A stretch of DNA of 40,309 bases from Candidatus Latescibacterota bacterium (GCA_020349025.1 CP070763.1:3201572-3241880); one strand, 5' to 3'. Numbered from the stretch's first letter, positions 28,707 through 38,603 are shown. Notes: generated from the letters alone by a model not told the origin. Program-made: numbers and translations.

Positions 28707-30210
28707 CGTCGGGGTAGACGGCGACGCCGACGCTCACGGTGACTTGCACGGGAGCGGCCACTCCTTCGATCTCGAAGCGGGTCTCGCTGACGACGGTGCG
28801 CAGGCGCTCCGCGGTTCGCCGTGCGTCGAGCTGCTGCGCACCGGGGAGGATCAACACGAACTCCTCACCGCCGTAGCGGAAGATCAGGTCGATCTTGCGC
28901 ATGCGCGCACGCACCTCGTGCGCGATCCGCGCCAGAACCTGATCGCCCGCGCGGTGTCCGAAGCGATCGTTGATCGATTTGAAGTTGTCGAGATCCATGA
29001 CGAGGAGCCCGAACTTGCGGTTCGTGCGGTGCGCGCGCTCCATCTCCAGCGTCAGCTGGCGCTCGTAGAAGGCGCGGTTGTAGACGCCGGTGAGCGGATC
29101 GACGAAGACCAGCTTCTCCATCGTCGTCTGGTTCTGGATCCCGAGCTCGACCAGACGTGCCAGCGGTGTCAGGAGCGGTGCAAACGCGCGCGCGCGTTGC
29201 ACGCTGCCATGCACCCAGGTGACTTCCAGAAGCCCCCACGCCAGATCGCCGACGCGCAAGGGGACGGCAACGGCGACGTCACCCTGGTTTGGAGAGCTCC
29301 CCACGGGTGCCGTGGTTGCGTATTGGATCCGGTCGAGTCGCAGCGCTTCGCGCAGGTGCGGCGTGGCGTCGAGCTCGGTGCGCTTCAAAAGCTGCAGCGG
29401 GCCGTCGCCGAGCTCCTCGCTCGTCCGCCCCTCGAGATGCCAGATTCGAACGCGCGCGTCCGGGAGCAGCGTGCTGACGCGCTCGAGAATCACACGCAGG
29501 CGCTCGGCCAGATTCGAGAGCTTCTCCTCGATGCCGATGACACTCAGGAGCGGTTCCAGCTGCTCGAGCGACGCGGGCTCCACCGCGGGCAACGCCGGCG
29601 GCTGGGCGGGTGGCTTCTCGCCCGCGCCGGGCTCCGGTTCCAGTGGCTTTTGCCCCGGAGCCTCGGCACCGCGCTCGAGGATCGCTGCCGCGGGCGATTG
29701 CGGCGCCGACGGCGGAGGCGCCGGCCCAACCTCCCGCGGCGCCGCAGCCATGGTGGCGTCGGCGGGCTCGATGGCCGTTTGCGTTTCCTGAAGCGCCGTC
29801 GCGGCGGAGCGGTTTTGGGTCGCATCTCCCCTTTGCACCGGGGTCTCAGGGGGAGGACCAACTCCTTCTTGGGGGGTCGTGCGGCTTTGCGATACAGTTT
29901 GAGGTGTCGGGCGCGAAGCTTGCTGCCTCGCCTCCGCTGGTTGCATCAGGTGGATGCGATCGCACGTTGCCGTCGAGCGAAAGACCGAACGACCCGGAAC
30001 CGTTGCTGGGAGTTCCTCGTAGAGCCCCAGCGCCTCCAGGTCGCGGAGTGCGGCGACGCTCTCGGAGTGGAGCAGGGCGCGATCGCCGGACGAGAAGGCG
30101 CGCTGCAGGCGCGCCTCACGTTCTGCAGTCAGCAGATGGCGCGGCAGGAGCCGCTCGAGCAGAAACGTGTAGCCGCGCTGCGTCGTCACTGCTGGGGTCC
30201 TCGCTGGCAT
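28615..30210 (-). CDS. Diguanylate cyclase with GAF-like domain (GGDEF)
   Basis: 531 residues from ATG 30210 (GGGGA 7 bases upstream; an ATG at 30312 lies upstream of the predicted transcript start). Residues 1-90 are an unassigned helical region, about 95-230 a Pro/Ala/Glu-rich disordered linker, about 230-370 a GAF-like sensor (RVILERVSTLLPDARVRIW; DVAVAVPLRVGDLAWGLLEV), and the rest a GGDEF domain. The active site is GGEEF (RYGGEEFVLI), and RKID nine residues earlier is an RxxD inhibitory site, so it should make c-di-GMP with product feedback. No membrane segment. Overlap with comEC hints at joint expression of c-di-GMP signalling and DNA uptake. Confidence 0.9.
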   Translation of the reverse strand: MPARTPAVTTQRGYTFLLERLLPRHLLTAEREARLQRAFSSGDRALLHSESVAALRDLEALGLYEELPATVPGRSVFRSTATCDRIHLMQPAEARQQASRPTPQTVSQSRTTPQEGVGPPPETPVQRGDATQNRSAATALQETQTAIEPADATMAAAPREVGPAPPPSAPQSPAAAILERGAEAPGQKPLEPEPGAGEKPPAQPPALPAVEPASLEQLEPLLSVIGIEEKLSNLAERLRVILERVSTLLPDARVRIWHLEGRTSEELGDGPLQLLKRTELDATPHLREALRLDRIQYATTAPVGSSPNQGDVAVAVPLRVGDLAWGLLEVTWVHGSVQRARAFAPLLTPLARLVELGIQNQTTMEKLVFVDPLTGVYNRAFYERQLTLEMERAHRTNRKFGLLVMDLDNFKSINDRFGHRAGDQVLARIAHEVRARMRKIDLIFRYGGEEFVLILPGAQQLDARRTAERLRTVVSETRFEIEGVAAPVQVTVSVGVAVYPDDARTRSGIFKHADAALYRAKEQGKNRVVFQ

Positions 30211-30302
30211 CTCGATCCCCGGATGCGGTGTCGAGCGGCTGTCCGGGAGGGTGAATGTGTTGATGTGGGGCGACAGCCGCCACTCCAACTTTACCAGAGG
30301 TG

Positions 30303-30331
30303 ATTCTAGCAACCCATTCGCGGGGTGCCAA
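30303..30331 (-). promoter_or_regulatory. Sigma70 promoter of GGDEF-comEC
   Basis: TTGGCA (30331-30326), 17 bp, TAGAAT (30308-30303). Leader of about 86 bases to ATG 30210. The divergent LysM gene starts at 30368, so the two share this 157-bp region; I could not pick out a convincing promoter for the plus strand. Confidence 0.6.
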
Positions 30332-30367
30332 TTCGAGAGCGATCAAGCCAACGGCCAAGGAGCGCGT

Positions 30368-32239
30368 ATGAGCAGCAGGTTGTCACAGAACGGTCACCAG
30401 CCGGGCCCATTCCGGCGGCGTGTGCGGGGCTTGCCCCAGTTGCTGCTCCTGTTGAGCCTGGGCTGCAGTGCACCCGTTCAGGACGCGAAAATCAGCGAGC
30501 CACGAGACGTGGCGGACACGGAATCGTACGCCACCCCAGCGACCGAGGTCGCCCAGCTCCCCGAGCCGGGCCCCATGATCGACGAGCCCGGGTTCGCGGG
30601 CCTGGACCTGCTCTACCCCGAGATCGTCGAGCTGGACGAGGTGTACGAGGAGACCCTGCAGGCGATCCGCGAGGACGACCTGGACACTGCCGAATCGGGC
30701 ATCGCCTGGCTCGACTCGGCCTTGGCCGAGGTCAACGACACCCTGAACCCGCTCGTGAGCATCTTCTACCAGAATCTCGGCGGACGCGTGGAGCGTCTCA
30801 AGGAGGTCGTGGAGGAGGAGCGCGACTTCCTCGACTACGTGGCGCGGATGGACAGCCTCGGCGTCATCACGGCGTGGGGCGAGGTGGACAGCACCGCACT
30901 CGTCGCGCTTCTGGAGAAGCCGGAGACCGAGCTGGCCCTGGAGCCGCGCTACGACCTGGAGCTCGTGGACAATCCCCTCGTCAACCGCTGGGTGCGTTAC
31001 TTCACCGGGGATGGTCGCCGCTACATGCAGCTTTGGCTCGAGCGGAAGCCGCTCTACGAGGAGACCATCTTCGCGATCCTCGAGCAGTACAACCTGCCGC
31101 GCGACATGATCTACCTGGCGATGATCGAGAGTGGCCTGAGCATGAAGGCGCGCTCCTACGCCAACGCCGTCGGACCGTGGCAGTTCATCGCCAGCACCGG
31201 TCGCCTCTACGGTCTCAAGATCGATTGGTGGGTCGACGAACGGCGCGATCTGGAGAAGGCCACGCACGCCGCTGCCAGCCATCTCTCCGACCTGTACGAA
31301 TCGCTTAACTCGTGGCCGCTCGCCCTCTCCGCCTACAACGCCGGGATCCGGCGAGTCGAGCGCGCCGTGCGGCGCCACAAGACGCGTGACTTCTGGCAGC
31401 TCTCGAGCCTGCCGCGCCAGACGCGCAACTACGTGCCGAAATTCATGGCGGCGCTCAAGATCGGAAACAACGCCGAGGTCTACGGTTTTCACGTCCCCAA
31501 GCGCGCCAAGCTGGAGTACGACGTCGTCCGTGTCGACGATGCGACCGACCTGAACCTGATCGCCGACCTCGCCGGCGCTTCGCTCGATTCCATCATCGAG
31601 CTCAACCCGCATCTGAAGCGCTGGGCCACGCCTCCGGGTGACGCGTACGAGGTCAAGGTTCCGAAGGGTCTCGGCGAGATCACCACCGCGAAGCTGGCAA
31701 AGGTGCCCGCCGAGGACCGCGTGGCCTGGCGCCGGCACCGCGTGCGCCGCGGCGAGAGCCTGTCGACCATCGCGCGCCGCTACGGCACCAGCGTCACGGC
31801 GATCAAGCAGGCGAACAAGCTGCGCCGCAACCTGATCCACTCCGGGACCTTCCTGCTGATCCCGGTGGTCAGCAACGCGCCGAGCGCACGGGCGCAGAAG
31901 TACATCGACCACGCAGCGAAGACGACGCCGAGCGGGCGCTCCACGTACAGGGTGCGGCGTGGTGACACACTCGGGAAGATCGCCCGGCGGCACGGTGTCA
32001 GCGTCAATCAGATCATGGCTTGGAACGGCAAGAGCAACACGCGGATCACGGTCGGTGAGCGGCTCACGCTGTACGGCGCCAAGCCGAGCAGCATCACCTA
32101 CGTCGTCCGTCGCGGCGACACGCTGAGCAAGATCGGCAAGCGCCATCGCGTCAGCGTGCGCCAGCTGATGCGGTGGAACAAGAAGCGCAACACGCGCATC
32201 CGCGTCGGAGAGCGCTTGCGCATCTACCCGCCAGGCTAG
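30368..32239 (+). CDS. MltD-like lytic transglycosylase lipoprotein with three LysM domains
   Basis: 623 residues; the only clear plus-strand gene. AAGGAG lies 6 bases before ATG 30368. The N-terminus is a lipoprotein signal (LLLLLSLGCSAP), so it is membrane-anchored. The SLT domain (about 240-390) has YLAMIESGLSMKARS with catalytic Glu about 254, then GPWQFIASTGRLYGL and ALSAYNAG. Three LysM repeats follow at about 456-500, 525-567 and 577-621, each with RRG(E/D)(S/T)L and a VGERL-type end, and bind peptidoglycan. An acidic coiled region fills about 60-200. Overall like E. coli MltD, with one more LysM and a longer linker. Confidence 0.94.
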   Translation: MSSRLSQNGHQPGPFRRRVRGLPQLLLLLSLGCSAPVQDAKISEPRDVADTESYATPATEVAQLPEPGPMIDEPGFAGLDLLYPEIVELDEVYEETLQAIREDDLDTAESGIAWLDSALAEVNDTLNPLVSIFYQNLGGRVERLKEVVEEERDFLDYVARMDSLGVITAWGEVDSTALVALLEKPETELALEPRYDLELVDNPLVNRWVRYFTGDGRRYMQLWLERKPLYEETIFAILEQYNLPRDMIYLAMIESGLSMKARSYANAVGPWQFIASTGRLYGLKIDWWVDERRDLEKATHAAASHLSDLYESLNSWPLALSAYNAGIRRVERAVRRHKTRDFWQLSSLPRQTRNYVPKFMAALKIGNNAEVYGFHVPKRAKLEYDVVRVDDATDLNLIADLAGASLDSIIELNPHLKRWATPPGDAYEVKVPKGLGEITTAKLAKVPAEDRVAWRRHRVRRGESLSTIARRYGTSVTAIKQANKLRRNLIHSGTFLLIPVVSNAPSARAQKYIDHAAKTTPSGRSTYRVRRGDTLGKIARRHGVSVNQIMAWNGKSNTRITVGERLTLYGAKPSSITYVVRRGDTLSKIGKRHRVSVRQLMRWNKKRNTRIRVGERLRIYPPG

Positions 32240-32248
32240 AGACAAACA

Positions 32249-32391
32249 GGCGCTGCGGCGCCGGTCGTTTTGTCGCACATTCGGCGGCGCGCATCCTGCG
32301 CGCCGCTTTCGTTCGGTGCGCAACCGGTGCCGCCATCCCGTCCGCGCTTGCGGCTGCGTGACGCCGACAAACCCACCGGCGCCGCAGCGCC
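32249..32391. repeat. 143-bp element bounded by 26-bp inverted repeats
   Basis: Left arm 32249-32274 and right arm 32366-32391 are inverted copies: 17 bp are identical (GGCGCTGCGGCGCCGGT) and the next 9 match at 7. Each arm can itself fold (GGCGC-tgcg-GCGCC) and is followed in its own direction by a T-rich TTTTGTC or TTTGTC. They face each other between convergent genes, so they may be paired terminators, or the ends of a small mobile or structured repeat. A separate perfect hairpin lies between the arms. Confidence 0.6.
32284..32310 (+). terminator. Intrinsic terminator of LysM transglycosylase
   Basis: Perfect 9-bp stem GCGGCGCGC (32284-32292) / GCGCGCCGC (32298-32306), loop ATCCT, followed by TTTCGTT. 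It lies 45 bp after the stop of the plus-strand transglycosylase gene. Confidence 0.65.
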
Positions 32392-32456
32392 TTCCCGCAC
32401 CTGGACCCCTCTCGCCCACGGCCGGCATCAAGCGCGTGCGATCGGGCCTTTTTGTG

Positions 32457-33131
32457 CTACTCGCACGCGGCACCCAGTGCGGCGGCAAAGAAGGCTAGAT
32501 CGCTCGCGTCGATCGTCGGCGGGCCGGACTCGTTGTAATCGAAGCAGATGTCCCACGCGTTGGGGTCGCCGAGCTTCTCGGCCAGAGCGCCCAAGTCACT
32601 GGCGTCGGTGAAGCATGGTGAGTCAAGGATGCTGTCCGTGCTGTTGATGTTGATTGGCACCGAGCCCGCGAAGATGCCATCCACGTAAATGTCGAGGCCT
32701 TGTGCACAGCCGCCGCCAGCGATGGTGCCGCTGAACTGGGTCCAGCCCTCCGCGTCCGTATCGGAGTCCGCGGTCTTGGGTGCGCAGAAACAGAGCGACG
32801 GGCTGAAAAGCACGATCTCGTTGGCCGGCATCCCGACGATGGGCGTCCCCGGTGGTTGCCCGAGCAAGCCGCACAGAATCTGCAGCCGCAGCGTGATGTC
32901 CATCTCCTCGAAGGTCTCGCCCGACCCGTCCGGGTTGATCGTCACGTAATCGTAGGGTTCACCAGGTCGGTAGTTGCCCGTGTACGTACGGTCGAAGGTG
33001 ACATCCACTTCCGCCCACAGGGAGAGATTCGGGTTGTCGCCGCCGCACGGTTGCGCGCCCACCGAGAAGGCCGCAAGAAGCGGAAGACACAAGAACAGGG
33101 TGATGGAAGCTCTGAGTTGAACGCGACTCAT
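32457..33131 (-). CDS. Secreted protein with dockerin-like C-terminal repeats
   Basis: 224 residues from ATG 33131 (GGAG 7 bases upstream). Signal peptide with likely cleavage VGA-QP. The body (about 30-165) is beta-rich with several cysteines (LCFCAP, GGGCAQG) and no family I recognise. The last about 60 residues carry two dockerin-type segments, TDASDLGALAEKL and DYNESGPPTIDASDLAFFAAAL; the latter has the Asp/Asn-spaced calcium loop and following helix. Dockerin-like tails outside cellulosomes are common in secreted proteins of planctomycetes and candidate phyla. A monocistronic gene with its own promoter; function unknown. Confidence 0.75.
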   Translation of the reverse strand: MSRVQLRASITLFLCLPLLAAFSVGAQPCGGDNPNLSLWAEVDVTFDRTYTGNYRPGEPYDYVTINPDGSGETFEEMDITLRLQILCGLLGQPPGTPIVGMPANEIVLFSPSLCFCAPKTADSDTDAEGWTQFSGTIAGGGCAQGLDIYVDGIFAGSVPININSTDSILDSPCFTDASDLGALAEKLGDPNAWDICFDYNESGPPTIDASDLAFFAAALGAACE

Positions 33132-33209
33132 GAGACACTCCGTTGTCAATCACGAAATGCCGAAATCCACGCCGTGCTTGCGCGCGGCGACACGGATCGC
33201 GTGGTCGAA

Positions 33210-33218
33210 ATTATACCA
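33210..33218 (-). promoter_or_regulatory. Extended -10 promoter of dockerin-like gene
   Basis: TGGTATAAT on the minus strand: a perfect -10 TATAAT (33215-33210) with the extended TGn element. A possible weak -35 TTGGCG lies 19 bp upstream. The leader to ATG 33131 would be about 70 bases. Confidence 0.6.
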
Positions 33219-33243
33219 GAAACACTGCCCAAGGCGCCAAACG

Positions 33244-33266
33244 CGATGCGCGACCCGATCGCATCG
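33244..33266 (-). terminator. Weak possible terminator of glgC operon
   Basis: 7-bp stem CGATGCG/CGCATCG with a 9-base loop, 45 bp after the second glgC-like stop, followed only by CGTTTGG. The short T-run makes this tentative. Confidence 0.35.
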
Positions 33267-33310
33267 TGCATTCACGGACGGCAGACGCCTGTGGTCGTGC
33301 CCGCCGTGCT

Positions 33311-34591
33311 TCAACGAACGGTATGATGCGCGCGGTTCGTGCGCAGAGAGGTGCCGTCGGGCAGCTTGCGGTGGTGGAAATCGTCGGGGCTGGTCAGCAT
33401 GTCGATGAGACAGTTGGTGCCGATCACCTGGTGCGCCGGGATGCGCGCGTCCTTGCCGACGACGGTGATGCCCGACTGCAACACCTTGGGCTGCTCCTCG
33501 TTGATGCGCCCGTCGCCGGCGACGCCAATTCGAGCCTTCGATCCCACCTTGACGCGCTTGTCGAGAATGCAGCGTTGCACGAGCGCTCCGCGGCGCACGA
33601 GGCAGTCGTCCAGCAGAACCGAATGCTCGACGCGCGCACCTTCCTCGACGACCACGCCCGGACCGAGAATCGAGCCGCTGACCGCGCCGGAGATCTCGCA
33701 GCCGTCCGTGATCATCGAGTCGTGCACATGCGCCGAGTCCTCGATGCACGTCGGCGGTCGATTGTGCTCGCGAGTGAGGATGTGCCACTCGTTGTCGAAC
33801 AAGTTGAGCCGTGGCTCCGGTAGCAGCAGCTCCATGCTGGCATCGTAGTAGCTCTGCACGGTCCCGATGTCGAGCCAGTAGCCACCGTAGCGATACGACA
33901 TCACGTGCCCGCGCTCCATCATCGCAGGGATGACGTGGTGACCGAAGTCGAGATTCGGGTGCTCGCTCTGGAGCTCCTCGAGGATGCGAATGAGCGCCTT
34001 GCGCTTGAACACGTAGACGCCCATCGACGCCAGGTTGCTGTTGGCTTGCGCTGGCTTCTCGGCGAACTCGACGATGCGTCCCTGCTCGTCCGCGGTGAGG
34101 ATGCCGAACTCGTGCGTCTTGTCCCATGGAACTTCGATGACACAGACGGTCACGTCGGCGTCGGTCTCGCGGTGTGCGCGCACGAGCCACTCGTAGTTCA
34201 TCTTGTAGACGTGGTCACCCGAGAGGATGAGAGCGTCGTCCGTACGCGAGTCGCGGAGCACGTCCAGATTCTGCACCAGCGCGTCTGCCGTGCCGCCATA
34301 CCATGCGGAGCCCTCGTGGCCGACGTACGGATGCAGGAACGCCAGGCCACCCCACTTGCGGTCCAGATCCCACGGTTTCCCCACACCGACGTGCTCGACG
34401 AGCGAGCGCGGCCGGTACTGCGTCAGCATGTGGATGCGGAAGAAGCCGGAGTAGACGCAGTTCGTGAGCGTGAAATCGATGATGCGGTACTTGCCCGCGA
34501 ACGGAACCGCAGGTTTGGCGCGATGCTCCGAGAGCACGGAGAGGCGGCTTCCCTGTCCCCCCACGAGGACGAAGACGTCCGTGGTGCTCAT
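33311..34591 (-). CDS. GlgC-like nucleotidyltransferase with altered active-site arginines
   Basis: 426 residues; ADP-glucose pyrophosphorylase fold followed by a left-handed beta-helix (repeats such as SGSILGPGVVVEEGARVEHSV, described in part). The nucleotide loop reads LVGGQGSRL where active GlgC has LAGGRGTRL: R16 is kept but the first Arg is Q13. The WYRGTADA segment reads WYGGTADA (G99). LSGDHVYKMNY (D126) and AEKP (K179) are conserved. The mix resembles regulatory large subunits of plant enzymes, in which active-site Arg and Lys are changed; a modulatory partner to the upstream paralogue, or a changed sugar specificity, is inferred. Start ATG 34591 overlaps the paralogue stop as ATGA. 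Confidence 0.85.
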   Translation of the reverse strand: MSTTDVFVLVGGQGSRLSVLSEHRAKPAVPFAGKYRIIDFTLTNCVYSGFFRIHMLTQYRPRSLVEHVGVGKPWDLDRKWGGLAFLHPYVGHEGSAWYGGTADALVQNLDVLRDSRTDDALILSGDHVYKMNYEWLVRAHRETDADVTVCVIEVPWDKTHEFGILTADEQGRIVEFAEKPAQANSNLASMGVYVFKRKALIRILEELQSEHPNLDFGHHVIPAMMERGHVMSYRYGGYWLDIGTVQSYYDASMELLLPEPRLNLFDNEWHILTREHNRPPTCIEDSAHVHDSMITDGCEISGAVSGSILGPGVVVEEGARVEHSVLLDDCLVRRGALVQRCILDKRVKVGSKARIGVAGDGRINEEQPKVLQSGITVVGKDARIPAHQVIGTNCLIDMLTSPDDFHHRKLPDGTSLRTNRAHHTVR

Positions 34592-35850
34592 CCTGGCTCC
34601 CCGCTTCGGACTTCGAGACTGTGTTTGACGCTCTCCGCATCGAGGTGCGAGTCGATCATGATGGGACGCACGCATTCGAAGTGCGAAGGGATCTGCGTGT
34701 CCTTGCCGATGACGGTGAGCCCCTCACGCGTCTTGACGACCACGTCGCGCTCGATCGCACGCCCCAGCTGCGCTTCTTCCGCGGACTCGCTGCCGAGCGT
34801 GGCGCCATCGCCCACCACGACACGCTTGTCGATGATGCAGCGCCGCACCTGGGCGTTGCGATAGACGCTAGCTCCCGAGAACAGGATCGAATCGCGCACG
34901 ACCGCACCATCCCCGACGAGCACCCCGGGAAAGAGGATGCTGCGCTCCACGCGTCCAAAGATGCGGCAGCCGTTGGCAACGACGCTGTTGAGCACCTGGG
35001 CTGAAGAACCGAACTTGGCCGGTGGCCGCTCCTCGCTGCGCGTGTAGATGGGCCGCCGCCGATCCATCAGATAGGCGGAGGCGGCCGGCAGCAGGCTGCG
35101 GTTGGCGTTGTAGAACGAGTCCAGCTCGCCCACGTCTTCCCAGAAACCTTCGTAGATGTATGCGGCCACGTCCCCCTGGCTCACGGCGGGCATCACCACG
35201 TCGAGGACGAGATCGTGGCGCCCCTCCGAAACCACCTCGTGCAAGCGCTCCACGAGGTAGCGCGTGTCGAACAGGTAGATGGCGAGGTTGGCAAGACGCA
35301 TGTCGGTTTCGGTAGGCTTCTCCTCAAAGCGCACGACGCGAGAGCCGTCGACGTCGGCCATGCCGAAGCGCCGCGAATCGGCTGCCTCCGCCGGCTTCAC
35401 GGCGACGGTCAGGCGCGCGCGGTTGCGTCGGTGCTGGCGAATCATCTCGCCGTAGTTCATGCGATAGACCTGATCCCCGGACAACACCAGCGTCATGTCG
35501 GCCCCCTGCGACGTGATGATGTCCAGATTGCGATAGAGGGCCTCCGCCGTACCGCGATACCAGTGCGACTCGGTGCGACCTGCGTACGGTTGCAGCAGGG
35601 TGAGGCCGCCGTCGCGCCGATCGAGATCCCACGGCCGGCCGAGACGAACATGCTCCTGCAGGGAGCGCGGCGCGTACTGTGCGGCGACGTGGACGGATTG
35701 GATTCGCGAGTTGACACAATTGGAAAGCGTGAAGTCGATGATGCGGTAGCGGCCACCGAACGGTACGGCCGCCTTGGAGCGGTGCTTCGTGATGACACCC
35801 AGCCGGTCGCCGCGGCCTCCCGCCAGGACGAACGCTTGCACACTCGACAC
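34588..35850 (-). CDS. glgC: Glucose-1-phosphate adenylyltransferase
   Basis: 420 residues; makes ADP-glucose from ATP and glucose-1-phosphate, the committed step of bacterial glycogen synthesis. Loop LAGGRGDRL with R13 and R16, WYRGTAEALYRNLDI with Y98 and R99, LSGDQVYRMNY, EEKP, then a C-terminal beta-helix (VGDGAVVRDSILFSGASVY). SKAAVPFGG has Ala where Pro is usual (KPAVPF). GTG 35850 follows GGAGGAG and begins right at the fold; an earlier in-frame start (35913) lies in the promoter's -35. It is the more canonical of the two paralogues. Confidence 0.9.
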   Translation of the reverse strand: MSSVQAFVLAGGRGDRLGVITKHRSKAAVPFGGRYRIIDFTLSNCVNSRIQSVHVAAQYAPRSLQEHVRLGRPWDLDRRDGGLTLLQPYAGRTESHWYRGTAEALYRNLDIITSQGADMTLVLSGDQVYRMNYGEMIRQHRRNRARLTVAVKPAEAADSRRFGMADVDGSRVVRFEEKPTETDMRLANLAIYLFDTRYLVERLHEVVSEGRHDLVLDVVMPAVSQGDVAAYIYEGFWEDVGELDSFYNANRSLLPAASAYLMDRRRPIYTRSEERPPAKFGSSAQVLNSVVANGCRIFGRVERSILFPGVLVGDGAVVRDSILFSGASVYRNAQVRRCIIDKRVVVGDGATLGSESAEEAQLGRAIERDVVVKTREGLTVIGKDTQIPSHFECVRPIMIDSHLDAESVKHSLEVRSGEPG

Positions 35851-35884
35851 GATCTCCTCCGGGCGCAACGTCTGAACGGAGGTC

Positions 35885-35913
35885 ACCCTAGGAGGATCTG
35901 CAGGAGGTGTCAA
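35885..35913 (-). promoter_or_regulatory. Sigma70 promoter of glgC pair
   Basis: Consensus TTGACA (35913-35908), 17 bp, TAGGGT (35890-35885). Leader of about 30 bases with GGAGGAG before GTG 35850. The -10 is imperfect but spacing and -35 are ideal. Confidence 0.5.
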
Positions 35914-35923
35914 CGTTGCTGCG

Positions 35924-36931
35924 TCAGCGGGCGACGTAGCGAATGGCGAGACGCTGCGACCAGTCGAGATCGTTCACCGGGTCGGGCACGAAGGCGTAAT
36001 CGAAGTGCATGGGCCCGGCGACCAGACCGGCGCCCGCCTGGAAGGTTTCCTCCAGCATGCCGATTCGGAGGGCGAGTCGGTTCTGCATGCTGAACTCGAG
36101 CCCCAAGCTGACGTTGGCGGAGGTGGAGCCGGACCAGAACTGGTCGGCTCCCTGACGATTGTCGAAGTGCATCTCGACGTCGCTGCTGAGGACGAAAACG
36201 CCACGCAACGTCTCCGACGGCAAGGTGTACGCCAGGCCCAGACGCGGCACGGGAGAGATGGTCTCCTTGCGCCCGGTGCTCCAGGAGAGGTAGGTGCCGG
36301 TGATGTCGCGCAACGCCAGGCCGACATCGAAGTTGCGGAACACGTCGCGGCGGATGATGCCGAGGTCGAGTCCCATGCCGAAGCTGGAGAAGTCGCCGAC
36401 GGATTGGCGGATGAACTTGAGGGAGCCGCCAAGATGCCAGTTCCCGGCAGGCTGCGCGTAGGTCAAGTAGATGCCGTACTCGGCGTCGTTGACGAAGCGG
36501 ATCTTATCGGCGTCACGCACCTCGTCGAAGTTGAACTCGCCCGGATCGATCTCGCCGTCGTCATCGAAGTCGCTCCACAGGCTGGAATCGGGGAACTGGA
36601 TGTTGTCGATCCCCAGCCGGATCAAGCCCACGCCGAGCCGTCCGTTGCGTTGCCGCACCTGGTAGATGCCGCCGAAGTAGGAGTAGTCCACCAGGTCGCC
36701 GAAACGGAACTCGTGCGACGCCATGAGCTCGTTGTGCTGCGTCGACGCCAGCCCGGCCGGGTTCCAGTAGATGCCACTGGCGTCGTTCGCGAGGGCCGTG
36801 TAGGCGTTTCCCATTCCATACGCGCGCGCACCCGCGCCGCCCTCGAGAAAGGCGCCGGCAAACTTGTCGGCCTGGGCCGGTGTCGCCACGAGGATCCCGA
36901 GCAGGATTCCGCAGCTCCAGGGGCGACGCAT
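35924..36931 (-). CDS. PorV/PorQ (UPF0164)-type outer-membrane beta-barrel protein
   Basis: 335 residues. GGAGG lies 9 bases before ATG 36931. Signal peptide cut after AQA. The N-terminal AGAFLEGGAGARAYGMGNAYTALANDASGIYWNPAGLA is the family signature (seen here in consecutive pieces), and alternating beta strands run to a terminal aromatic-rich strand (LAIRYVAR). An acidic loop DFDDDGEIDPGEF at about 120-140 looks like an EF-hand calcium site inserted in an extracellular or periplasmic loop. PorV acts as a shuttle in type IX secretion in Bacteroidetes; here no other Por gene is in view, so only barrel identity is claimed. Confidence 0.85.
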   Translation of the reverse strand: MRRPWSCGILLGILVATPAQADKFAGAFLEGGAGARAYGMGNAYTALANDASGIYWNPAGLASTQHNELMASHEFRFGDLVDYSYFGGIYQVRQRNGRLGVGLIRLGIDNIQFPDSSLWSDFDDDGEIDPGEFNFDEVRDADKIRFVNDAEYGIYLTYAQPAGNWHLGGSLKFIRQSVGDFSSFGMGLDLGIIRRDVFRNFDVGLALRDITGTYLSWSTGRKETISPVPRLGLAYTLPSETLRGVFVLSSDVEMHFDNRQGADQFWSGSTSANVSLGLEFSMQNRLALRIGMLEETFQAGAGLVAGPMHFDYAFVPDPVNDLDWSQRLAIRYVAR

Positions 36932-36995
36932 GTCGACCAACCTCCGCGGAGGACAGGGGTGTCAGGGAACGAAGGGCGCGCGGGCGGGCAACGTC

Positions 36996-37001
36996 ATTAT
37001 A
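36996..37001 (-). promoter_or_regulatory. -10 box of PorV-like gene
   Basis: TATAAT (37001-36996) in an AT-rich patch. TTGTGG sits 17 bp upstream as a weak -35. Leader of about 58 bases to ATG 36931. Confidence 0.5.
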
Positions 37002-37082
37002 TGAACGGCTGTTGCAAACCACAAGCCTGACCGGCCGTTCCACACCCTGCCCGAACGCTCCCGAGCTTCTGCGACGGCTCCA

Positions 37083-37114
37083 CGCGCCACTTCGAGCCTG
37101 GGCAAGGTGGCGCG
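37083..37114. repeat. 8-bp perfect hairpin between PorV-like and sigma54 activator genes
   Basis: CGCGCCAC (37083-37090) pairs with GTGGCGCG (37107-37114) across a 16-base loop. No T-run follows in the minus direction, so it is not a textbook terminator for the activator gene ending at 37155. Role unknown. Confidence 0.35.
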
Positions 37115-37154
37115 CTCGCCGCGGGGTTTTCGCCCACCCATACCGGTGCCGCGC

Positions 37155-38603
<1,449 letters not shown>

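Noticed and set aside
20330..36931. A type IX secretion system suggested by the PorV-like protein and the FlgD/T9SS-like tail
   Set aside because: No PorK/L/M/N, Sov or PorU gene in the window; both domains also occur in genomes without the system.
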